Made by a program: the position numbers and the translations under genes. The notes beneath the pieces are model-generated. The model had not been told where the DNA came from. It was given only the letters and a program-made list of their open reading frames with translations, and did no database searches. A DNA stretch of 53,759 bases from an uncultured Clostridia bacterium. GTDB taxonomy: Bacteria; Bacillota; Clostridia; Christensenellales; Borkfalkiaceae. The DNA lies in contig CALVMH010000012.1 in NCBI GenBank assembly GCA_944343275.1, positions 1 to 53,759 of the forward strand. The letters run 5' to 3'. Positions 1 through 5,174 of this stretch are shown in pieces. The first letter of the stretch is position 1, and every line of letters starts with the position of its first letter.

Positions 1-288
1 CTGTATGAAAACGTCGTCTATCTCGAACTCCTCTCCCGCGGATATGACGTGAAAGTCGGCAAAACCGATAACTATGAAATCGACTTCATTGCCTACAAAG
101 GAAATGAGCGCATCTATGTTCAGGTCTGTTATCTCCTCGCTTCCCCCGAAACGGTGGAACGCGAGTTCGGCAATCTTGAAAGGATCAACGACAACTACCC
201 CAAATACGTCATCTCCGGCGATCTGCCCGACTTTTCGCGGAACGGCATACGCCATTTCAATATCGTTCGCTTTCTGCTCGATAAATAA
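1..288 (+). CDS. C-terminal fragment of a DUF4143-type ATPase
   Basis: The window opens inside this gene; about 95 C-terminal residues are visible in the frame that starts at base 1. The pattern YEIDFIAYKGNERIYVQV matches the PD-(D/E)XK-like C-terminal domain (DUF4143) that follows an AAA ATPase core in a widespread family of unknown function. The ATPase core would lie off the left edge. The fragment is the only plus-strand gene in the accessory island. The family call rests on this short tail alone. Confidence 0.6.
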   Translation: MYENVVYLELLSRGYDVKVGKTDNYEIDFIAYKGNERIYVQVCYLLASPETVEREFGNLERINDNYPKYVISGDLPDFSRNGIRHFNIVRFLLDK

Positions 289-290
289 AA

Positions 291-324
291 CAAGGGTCCC
301 CCGAGGCTCCCCGGGGTTCCCTTG
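291..324. terminator. Strong hairpin after the DUF4143 gene
   Basis: CAAGGG at 291-296 pairs with CCCTTG at 319-324, and CCCCG at 299-303 pairs with CGGGG at 312-316. It begins three bases after the stop codon. There is no clean U run, so termination is inferred. The right arm continues into a TTTCCCTT motif like the iterons found elsewhere in the element. The rest of 325-406 shows nothing further. Confidence 0.4.
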
Positions 325-406
325 CTTTCCCTTAATTGCAATATAGCGGCGCTATTCAGCCGTTCATGCATTTATAGACACTCCTATATGCTCTTCTAAC
401 CAAGCG

Positions 407-1279
407 TCAGTCGGCTTGCTCATAATAGTAAGAATAATCAATCCCTTTCATGAAGAGTTCGCGGTTATTTATATCGTCTGTTAATGCGCCCTTTATAAGC
501 TCATAAACATGGCTTGGATCGACAGGACTTTCCTGCATAGCCGTAAGGTATTCCTGTTTATCGATTTTACTCCAATCAGTACATTTTTTCAGATTCTTTT
601 TCAAAATTAAATCCAGCCAAATACGCGTGCTCCGTCCGTTGCCCTCCAGAAAAGGGTGGGCGATATTCATTTCAACATATTTCTTAATAATGTTTTCAAG
701 AGAGTCTTCCGGCATCTTTTCTATTATCGGCAAATTCTCATGCAAGAACATAGCAGGCGCAAATGCAAAACCGCCCTTTGCGATGTTAAGTGTACGAATT
801 TGTCCGGCAAAATCGTATAATCCGCCGAATAAGTACGCGTGAATTTGCTGTAAACCTTTTATTGTGCCCACTTCAATCGCGTCTATGAAGGAACTATCAA
901 ACAGCGCATACGCTTTTTGCTTGCTTTTTCCGTCAATCGTGTCATCCGACCGCGTAAACCATGAGATGAACTCTGCGCCGATTTTGCTCGGAAATTCTGC
1001 TGCAAGTTTCACAACGCCATCGGCATCCAAGGCATCAGACTTATACTTTTTTCCGTCGGCAGCTGTCAATTTCAGTTGGGTAGTGGCACTAACCAACTCA
1101 CTGTTTTCTTTTTTCAGCTTTGCTTTCAGGTATTTCCAATAATTACGGCACTTCTCATAATTATCTTCTTTTCTAATCGCGCCGATAACATCAAGAACGC
1201 TGAAATACCATTTGTTGTTTTCCCCATTCCAAGCCGCACGTACTTCCTTATCGTTAAAGAATCTGATCGATATTTTCAT
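407..1279 (-). CDS. BRO-N/Fic fusion protein (Fic AMP-transferase-like)
   Basis: This protein of about 290 residues has an N-terminal BRO-N-like domain ([15 protein letters not shown] near residue 20) and a C-terminal Fic domain. The Fic motif [12 protein letters not shown], near residue 208, keeps the catalytic His and the GNGRxxR anion-binding loop. Fic enzymes transfer AMP or related groups to proteins and often act as toxins. I see no obvious inhibitory (S/T)xxxE(G/N) helix. The start at 1279 (MKISIRFF) is chosen because residues upstream of it are encoded by the 5' end of a neighbouring cassette gene in another frame. TTG at 1318 and ATG at 1309 are alternatives. The gene lies behind the shared promoter-small RNA block, which suggests capture into the array. 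Confidence 0.8.
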   Translation of the reverse strand: MKISIRFFNDKEVRAAWNGENNKWYFSVLDVIGAIRKEDNYEKCRNYWKYLKAKLKKENSELVSATTQLKLTAADGKKYKSDALDADGVVKLAAEFPSKIGAEFISWFTRSDDTIDGKSKQKAYALFDSSFIDAIEVGTIKGLQQIHAYLFGGLYDFAGQIRTLNIAKGGFAFAPAMFLHENLPIIEKMPEDSLENIIKKYVEMNIAHPFLEGNGRSTRIWLDLILKKNLKKCTDWSKIDKQEYLTAMQESPVDPSHVYELIKGALTDDINNRELFMKGIDYSYYYEQAD

Positions 1280-1334
1280 TCCTGTGACCACCCTCGTTTC
1301 CTTCCTCATCGAACGCAAATATCATCTTATTCAT
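1254..1334 (-). CDS. 26-codon chimeric leader peptide overlapping the Fic start
   Basis: The frame starting at 1334 reads [16 protein letters not shown] and stops at 1254, inside the Fic gene. Its first 11 codons match the start of the VapD-partner genes at 2415 and 3515 (MNKMVFAFDE), with the same GGAGGAGG ribosome site. It is therefore the truncated 5' end of a partner gene joined to Fic. Ribosomes finishing here would pass over the Fic start at 1279, so it may couple Fic translation. No function of the peptide itself is claimed. Confidence 0.4.
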   Translation of the reverse strand: MNKMIFAFDEEGNEGGHRNENIDQIL

Positions 1335-1560
1335 GATTCTTCCTCCTCCGCTAAAATAGCACAAAATGCCGCTCCTGTCAATCTCCTCGAAAAAATCTTT
1401 CCCGCAAACGGTTGACGTCGCTCAAAATCGGTGATACAATAAAAGAGCAACTAAGGGATACCGTTCAGCGGTTAGCCCTCGGCTCTGTTAAATAACCGTC
1501 TCCGAAGGTAGCGCTTGGGCGGTTATTTTTTTATGATCACGTAGATTTTGTCCTTTGTCA
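1304..1560. repeat. Promoter-small RNA block, copy 1
   Basis: This is the first of four related blocks. It holds back-to-back promoters. The minus-strand one has its -35 TTGACA at 1376-1381 and -10 TATTTT at 1353-1358 with a 17-base spacer, and drives the leader and Fic. The plus-strand one has its -35 TTGACG at 1412-1417 and -10 TACAAT at 1435-1440, spacer 17, and drives the small RNA. The left part includes the ribosome site and first 11 codons of a partner gene. The right end, read on the minus strand, encodes a tail VTKDKIYVIIKK that resembles the end of the 38-residue peptide at 4623-4739. Confidence 0.8.
1446..1532 (+). ncRNA. Array small RNA 1, antitoxin-like
   Basis: A predicted RNA of about 87 nt runs from just after the TACAAT box to an intrinsic terminator. 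It contains the constant motif CCGTTCAGCGGTTAGCC inside AGGG...CCCT, then a variable stretch. The terminator stem is AATAACCG (1491-1498) with CGGTTATT (1520-1527) and a T run. It carries no plausible reading frame. It is convergent with the VapD operon on the other strand. An antisense type I antitoxin origin is inferred from copy 4. The start site is estimated from the -10 box. Confidence 0.65.
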
Positions 1561-1594
1561 CTCTAAAAAAATAAAAACAAGTTTTTTCCTTGCT

Positions 1595-2059
1595 TTATCT
1601 GAAATTGCCGTCAAAGTTTGTAGGCTCGGCGCGGCGGGCTGAGTTCCCGACATGCGCGGCCGCGTCTCCGGCGCTGCGCACGCGCTCGCGCTGTCGTTTG
1701 ATCTGCATCGCGTACATCGGATCTTCCGCCATGCGTGCGTCCACTTGCGCTTTTGCCTGCGCAAACTCCGCTTTCATGGAATACTGCCGTCTCGTGACGT
1801 TTGTGACGTCGAACTCCTTGATACAGTCAGGCAGCCATTCATGTGCTTCGTAGAGCTTTGTAACTACTTCATAAATTTCAGCAAAAGACATTTTGTTGTT
1901 AGATAAATATCCCGATCCTTGTCTATGAGAAAATCCAAGTCGTTTCATCGTCTTGCGGATCTCGTAATAACACTTCGGCGCACTCCCACGCGCCAAAGCA
2001 AGTTTTTTCGTATCGAAATCGAAATTGATCGCCTTATAGGTTTTACTTTCGCTTTTCAT
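1595..2059 (-). CDS. VapD-family endoribonuclease toxin, copy 1
   Basis: This 154-residue protein has the VapD/Cas2-like fold signature: AINFDFDTKKL near the N-terminus, GFSHRQGSGYLS in the middle and CIKEFDVTNVTRR after it. VapD proteins such as that of Helicobacter pylori are ribonucleases related to Cas2, usually of about 95 residues. This one has an extra basic, Ala/Arg-rich C-terminal tail of about 55 residues. It overlaps the upstream partner gene by four bases (ATGA), so it is translationally coupled. It is very close to copy 2 (2683-3144) except for a central patch near residues 45-70, which suggests a recent duplication followed by local divergence. Confidence 0.75.
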   Translation of the reverse strand: MKSESKTYKAINFDFDTKKLALARGSAPKCYYEIRKTMKRLGFSHRQGSGYLSNNKMSFAEIYEVVTKLYEAHEWLPDCIKEFDVTNVTRRQYSMKAEFAQAKAQVDARMAEDPMYAMQIKRQRERVRSAGDAAAHVGNSARRAEPTNFDGNFR

Positions 2060-2415
2060 GTTCGATCTGCTCGACGGTAAAATTCATTTTTTTCTAACAA
2101 GTGTTTCAGCGGGTTCTCGTAATACTCTTCCTCTTCTTCATTATAAAACAATTCAAACTTAGAACAATATTTTGCCATCTCGTCGGAAAAGCTCACATTG
2201 ATATAAACGCCCCCAAAAATGGGAATCCACTCATCGTCCACGCCGATGCCGATATAGGCGACACCGCCTTCGGGCTCAGGTTCTTTTTTATATTCTCCGT
2301 GGTGCGTTTTCACACATTCATCGACCCAGCCGTCCACCATCGCCCAAAGCGCAGCGGGATCTACCCCATCCCGCTTTGCACGTGCTTCGTCGAACGCAAA
2401 TACCATCTTATTCAT
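2056..2415 (-). CDS. VapD partner protein, candidate antitoxin, copy 1
   Basis: This is a 119-residue acidic protein of no family I recognise. The start at 2415 (MNKMVFAFDEARAKR) follows a GGAGGAGG ribosome site and the promoter at 2434-2462. The first half is nearly identical to the protein at 3141-3515, whereas the second half, from about residue 55, is strongly diverged and very acidic (EEEEEYYENP). Its position directly upstream of vapD with an ATGA overlap is that of an antitoxin in a type II module. That role is inferred only from position, size and acidity. Confidence 0.6.
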   Translation of the reverse strand: MNKMVFAFDEARAKRDGVDPAALWAMVDGWVDECVKTHHGEYKKEPEPEGGVAYIGIGVDDEWIPIFGGVYINVSFSDEMAKYCSKFELFYNEEEEEYYENPLKHLLEKNEFYRRADRT

Positions 2416-2650
2416 GATTCTTCCTCCTCTGCTAAAATAGCACAAATGAACGGCGCTGTCAATCCTACATACACAAAAATAATTTCCTTCAAATGGTTGA
2501 CATGATTCAAAATCGGTGATAAAATAAAAGAGCAATAGAGGGTTGCCGTTCAGCGGTTAGCCCTGCATGGTTACATGAAATAACCGCCTGAGCTACCAAC
2601 TATAGGGCGGTTATTTTTTTATGATCACGTAGATTTTGTCCTTTGTCACT
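2385..2650. repeat. Promoter-small RNA block, copy 2
   Basis: The minus-strand promoter has its -35 TTGACA at 2457-2462 and -10 TATTTT at 2434-2439, spacer 17, and drives the partner-vapD operon. The plus-strand promoter has its -35 TTGACA at 2497-2502 and -10 TAAAAT at 2520-2525, spacer 17, and drives the small RNA. The segment between them is the least conserved of the four copies. The end near 2610-2650 is the same as copy 1, including the VTKDKIYVIIKK tail on the minus strand, and continues into the duplicated vapD gene. Confidence 0.8.
2532..2620 (+). ncRNA. Array small RNA 2, antitoxin-like
   Basis: The predicted RNA is about 89 nt. The constant motif CCGTTCAGCGGTTAGCC lies at about 2547-2563. 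The terminator stem pairs AATAACCGCC (2579-2588) with GGCGGTTATT (2606-2615) and is followed by a long T run. The sequence between the hairpins and the terminator loop differ completely from copy 1, while promoter, constant hairpin and terminator stem are kept. It faces the second VapD operon tail to tail. Confidence 0.65.
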
Positions 2651-2682
2651 CTAAAAAAATAAAAACAAGTTTTTTCCTTGCT

Positions 2683-3144
2683 TTATCTGAAATTGCCATC
2701 GACATTCAAAGGTTCGGCGCGGCGGGCTGAGTTCCCGACATGCGCGGCCGCGTCTCCGGCGCTGCGCACGCGCTCACGCTGTCGTTTGATCTGCATCGCG
2801 TACAACGGATCTTCCGCCATGCGTGCGTCCACTTGCGCTTTTACCTGCGCAAACTCCGCTTTCATGGAATACTGCCGTCTCGTGACGTTTGTGACATCGA
2901 ACTCCTTGATACAGTCAGGCAGCCATTCGTGTGCTTCGTAGAGTTGCAGAACTACTTTTGTAATCTCATACTTTGTCATCCTCTCTCTCGAAACGTATCC
3001 CGAGCCTTGACGATGATCAAATCCAAGACGTTTCATTGTCTTGCGGATCTCGTAATAACACTTTGGAGCACTCCCGCGCGCTAAAGCAAGTTTTTTCGTA
3101 TCAAAATCGAAATTGATCGCCTTGTAAGTAGCAGTATCCTTCAT
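2683..3144 (-). CDS. VapD-family endoribonuclease toxin, copy 2
   Basis: This 153-residue VapD protein is nearly identical to copy 1 over the N-terminal segment (AINFDFDTKKLALARG) and over the long C-terminal extension. The middle reads DHRQGSGYVSRERMTKYEIT instead of the copy 1 version. Keeping both ends and changing only the middle suggests mosaic recombination or selection on a recognition patch. It overlaps its partner gene by four bases. Ribonuclease activity is inferred from the family, where an N-terminal Asp in the first strand is important; that strand is intact here. Confidence 0.75.
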   Translation of the reverse strand: MKDTATYKAINFDFDTKKLALARGSAPKCYYEIRKTMKRLGFDHRQGSGYVSRERMTKYEITKVVLQLYEAHEWLPDCIKEFDVTNVTRRQYSMKAEFAQVKAQVDARMAEDPLYAMQIKRQRERVRSAGDAAAHVGNSARRAEPLNVDGNFR

Positions 3145-3515
3145 TTCTGATGATACCTTTGATAAAACTCATTCTTCTCAAAATGTTGCGTCAGAATATC
3201 TTCGCAACAACTATTATCCTCATCAATATCTTCACCGTTGTCATAAAACCACAGCCATTTTTTTCCGTATCGAGCCATTAGTTCGGAAAAAGCACTGCAT
3301 ATTATAACACCCATAAAGACGGGATCCCAATCGGTTTCATGTCCTAAACCGATATAGGCGACCCCTCCTTCGGGATCGGGCTCTTTTTTATACTCTCCGT
3401 GGTGCGTTTTCACACATTCATCGACCCAGCCGTCCACCATCGCCCAAAGCGCGGCGGGGTCTACCCCGTCCCGCTTTGCGCGCTCCTCATCGAACGCAAA
3501 TACCATTTTATTCAT
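3141..3515 (-). CDS. VapD partner protein, candidate antitoxin, copy 2
   Basis: This 124-residue acidic protein begins MNKMVFAFDEERAKRDGVDP, almost exactly like the partner at 2056-2415, and then diverges into a different acidic C-terminal half (DNGEDIDEDN near residue 90). The start at 3515 follows a strong ribosome site and the promoter at 3533-3561. It lies directly upstream of vapD copy 2 with an ATGA overlap. I do not recognise a domain. A neutralising role towards VapD is inferred from context. Confidence 0.6.
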   Translation of the reverse strand: MNKMVFAFDEERAKRDGVDPAALWAMVDGWVDECVKTHHGEYKKEPDPEGGVAYIGLGHETDWDPVFMGVIICSAFSELMARYGKKWLWFYDNGEDIDEDNSCCEDILTQHFEKNEFYQRYHQK

Positions 3516-3725
3516 GCCTTTCCTCCTCCGCTAAAATAGCACAAAATGCCGCTCCTGTCAATCCCCTCGAAAAATCTTTCCCGCAAACGGTTGACATCGC
3601 TCAAAATCGGTGATACAGCAAAAGAGCAACTGAGGGACTCCGTTCAGCGGTTAGCCACGAAGTCCGATTAAAATAACCGTCCTATCCGAGGCGCCGGCTC
3701 ATGGGCGGTTATTTTTTATGATCAC
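3487..3725. repeat. Promoter-small RNA block, copy 3
   Basis: The minus-strand promoter has its -35 TTGACA at 3556-3561 and -10 TATTTT at 3533-3538. The plus-strand promoter has its -35 TTGACA at 3591-3596 and a weak -10 TACAGC at 3614-3619, both with 17-base spacers. Similarity to copy 1 is close from the first codons of the partner gene through the constant RNA hairpin. Downstream, the minus strand still encodes a short frame ending KIVIIKNNRP, comparable to the end of the 38-residue peptide (MVVIRIKKDNRP). Bases 3726-3851 hold nothing I can identify. Confidence 0.75.
3626..3717 (+). ncRNA. Array small RNA 3, antitoxin-like
   Basis: The predicted RNA is about 92 nt, with the constant motif CCGTTCAGCGGTTAGCC at about 3640-3656. 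The terminator is AATAACCG (3672-3679) with CGGTTATT (3706-3713) and a T run. Its -10 box TACAGC departs from consensus, so this copy may be weak or decaying. It converges on the RelB-RelE operon. Confidence 0.55.
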
Positions 3726-3851
3726 GATTTTCTGTAATGACATATTGACCCGCATTTGATCACAATTGTTATTCAACAACGGAACGGCAGCGTTCGTGTT
3801 GGCATAGAAAAAAAGATCTGCACAAGAAAACTGTACAAACCTCTCTTTGGG

Positions 3852-4127
3852 CTAAAACAGGTCAGAATGTGAGCCTGTGCGGGACAGAAACAGAATAATC
3901 TCTCGATCATCCATCTGATATATCAACAGCCAATCAGGTTCGATATGGCACTCCCGAAAGCCCTCATAATCGCCGTGCAGCTCATGATCCCGATATTTCT
4001 GTTCGAGCGGTATCTTATCTGCGAGCTTTTGGACTATATCATACAATTTATCGAGCTTCTTGCCCTGCTTGCTTATCAGCTTGACGTCCTTTTTGAAACG
4101 GGTGGTAAACCGTATTTCGTAGCTCAT
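3852..4127 (-). CDS. relE: RelE/YafQ-family mRNA interferase toxin
   Basis: This 91-residue protein has the YafQ signature: basic N-terminal helix (FKKDVKLISKQGKK), then the segment HELHGDYEGFRECHIEPDW and a C-terminal LSRTGSHSDLF. YafQ toxins cleave mRNA in the ribosome; the His residues of the HELHG and ECHIEPDW stretches and the C-terminal residues correspond to the active-site region. It overlaps relB by four bases (ATGA at 4124-4127) and would be co-transcribed and coupled. Length and order, antitoxin first, are typical. Confidence 0.9.
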   Translation of the reverse strand: MSYEIRFTTRFKKDVKLISKQGKKLDKLYDIVQKLADKIPLEQKYRDHELHGDYEGFRECHIEPDWLLIYQMDDREIILFLSRTGSHSDLF

Positions 4128-4399
4128 TCTGCCTCCAGCGCTGCTTTCAGCTCACCAATGGTCTTGTAGGACGGGTACTTTTCAGGGTGTGCTTTCATAT
4201 CAGCGACTTCCCTCATGGCGTCAAGCGTATCGGCGTTGGGCACATTTACACTGACATCAAAAGGAATTCCCTTTTCAAGTATTGCTCTGTGCAGGAACAT
4301 ATTGATAGCCGTCGTCATGTTGATACCGAGCTTGCTGAAAAGCTGCTCCGCCTCACGCTTCGTTTCAGCATCCGTGTTGACATTGATTTTTGCGGTCAT
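4124..4399 (-). CDS. relB: RelB/DinJ-family antitoxin
   Basis: This 91-residue protein has an N-terminal ribbon-helix-helix domain (AKINVNTDAETKREAEQLFS) followed by the helix GINMTTAINMFLHRAI typical of DinJ/RelB, and a C-terminal part that should wrap the toxin. The start at 4399 follows GGGAGG with seven bases; an ATG at 4414 is less likely. RelB normally represses its own promoter, and a palindrome lies in that promoter (4442-4453). Confidence 0.9.
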   Translation of the reverse strand: MTAKINVNTDAETKREAEQLFSKLGINMTTAINMFLHRAILEKGIPFDVSVNVPNADTLDAMREVADMKAHPEKYPSYKTIGELKAALEAE

Positions 4400-4430
4400 G
4401 TTAGTGCCTCCCATGTCTTATTGTATGTAC

Positions 4431-4459
4431 ATTATACCATGTTATGCGCATAATGTCAA
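4431..4459 (-). promoter_or_regulatory. relBE promoter with palindromic operator
   Basis: A near-perfect promoter has its -35 TTGACA at 4454-4459, a 17-base spacer and its -10 TATAAT at 4431-4436. The spacer contains the perfect palindrome TTATGCGCATAA (4442-4453), a likely RelB operator. This cassette uses its own promoter. The shared block to its right begins only at the vestigial TGTCAAT near 4489, which marks the recombination joint. Confidence 0.8.
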
Positions 4460-4488
4460 CCCTTTATAAAAAAGTATTTATCGCACCT

Positions 4489-4645
4489 GTCAATCCCCTC
4501 GAAAAAATCTTTCCCTCAAATGGTTGACATGGTTCAAAATCGGTGATACAATAAAAGAGCAATAGAGGGATACCGTTCAGCGGTTAGCCCAACGTATCAA
4601 AGATAATCGCCAGACTACCACATCAAGGGCGGTTATCTTTTTTTA
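4489..4645. repeat. Promoter-small RNA block, copy 4
   Basis: This copy retains the region from the old TGTCAA box (about 4489) through the small RNA terminator but has lost the minus-strand -10 and ribosome site, because the RelBE cassette supplies its own promoter. The plus promoter has its -35 TTGACA at 4524-4529 and -10 TACAAT at 4547-4552, spacer 17. It is the only copy still facing an intact small peptide gene, so it probably shows the ancestral arrangement. Confidence 0.75.
4559..4644 (+). ncRNA. Array small RNA 4, antisense to the peptide gene 3' end
   Basis: The predicted RNA is about 86 nt, with the constant motif at 4573-4589. The terminator stem pairs GATAATCGCC (4602-4611) with GGCGGTTATC (4628-4637) and ends in a T run. 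Its last 22 bases overlap the end of the 38-codon peptide gene on the other strand, the geometry of a type I toxin-antitoxin pair with a shared convergent terminator. Antitoxin function is inferred. Confidence 0.65.
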
Positions 4646-4739
4646 TGCGAATGACGACCATTGTCTTGGAGACTGTGATCGAAGAGACGAGACCTTTCTC
4701 AATCAGGTTGAGAAGAAGGAGTATGTACTCTTGCTTCAT
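4623..4739 (-). CDS. 38-residue peptide, candidate type I toxin
   Basis: The peptide begins MKQEYILLLLNLIEKGLVSS and ends TMVVIRIKKDNRP: a hydrophobic start followed by a basic tail. It has a very strong AAGGAGG ribosome site eight bases before ATG 4739. That site is buried in a hairpin of the leader, and the last codons overlap the antisense RNA terminator. These features fit type I toxins of the Fst or holin-like kind. The hydrophobic stretch is short, and no named family is recognised. Confidence 0.55.
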   Translation of the reverse strand: MKQEYILLLLNLIEKGLVSSITVSKTMVVIRIKKDNRP

Positions 4740-4873
4740 CAGCATCACCTCCTTGTGGGAAAATTTACATTTCCCCCCTTATCAAGGAGGCTAACCGCCT
4801 ATGGCATCCATATTGCTCTGAACGGCTCGCGCCGTCCTTTTCTATTCTATCACATATCCCCTCCCGCGGTCAA
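4740..4873 (-). promoter_or_regulatory. Peptide promoter and anti-Shine-Dalgarno leader
   Basis: The promoter has its -35 TTGACC at 4868-4873 and -10 TAGAAT at 4844-4849, spacer 18, giving a leader of about 98 nt. In the leader, CCTCCTTG (4783-4790 complement) pairs perfectly with the ribosome site CAAGGAGG (4748-4755 complement), and an inner GGGAAA/TTTTCCC stem strengthens the fold. The leader also carries CCGTTCAG and CGGTTAGCC, the two halves of the small RNA constant motif, separated by an insertion. Confidence 0.65.
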
Positions 4874-5113
4874 TCGCTTTGCCGTCGGAAGGGATTTTTT
4901 CTTGTGCCGTTTCCCTTCTTTTATGAAAAGGCGCCTTTCCTTTTCAAATTACTATTTCATATTATTTATAATGCGTTCGGAATTTCGGAGCACGGCATTC
5001 GGAAAAACAGACAAATAAAATCCGATTTTCCGAACGGTAAAATGCACAAAGAAAAACGCCGCAGAGAACATGCCCCGCGGTCGCCTTCCTGCATGATTTA
5101 CTGCACGCCGAAC

Positions 5114-5140
5114 AGCGCGGAACCTCTCCGCGCTTTCTTT
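5114..5140 (+). terminator. Hairpin terminator near the end of the rep gene
   Basis: GCGCGGA at 5115-5121 pairs with TCCGCGC at 5127-5133 and is followed by TTTCTTT on the plus strand. It lies just past the 3' end of the replication gene and may insulate the ICE operon from the accessory island. Apart from the peptide promoter, the stretch 4874-5113 holds only AT-rich sequence and a loose CCGAA/TTCGG inverted repeat. No gene is seen there. Confidence 0.5.
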
Positions 5141-5174
5141 GTCTATTCCGTTTGCCTACACCTTCCCTGCCGCC

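Noticed and set aside
1446-2059. Type III toxin-antitoxin system (RNA antitoxin with VapD as toxin)
   Set aside because: The small RNA is on the opposite strand to the toxin gene and has no tandem repeats; type III antitoxins are upstream on the same strand.
1595-3144. The VapD proteins as Cas2 adaptation proteins
   Set aside because: Sequence motifs fit VapD, and no Cas1 or CRISPR repeats are nearby.
1304-4645. Integron cassette array with attC sites
   Set aside because: No integron integrase and no attC core sites. The repeats contain promoters and terminators, and boundaries look like homologous recombination joints.
1-5160. A left attachment site copying the tRNA-Leu 3' end
   Set aside because: I looked for GGACTTGAACCC and for TGCGGACGAAGG and found neither in this stretch.
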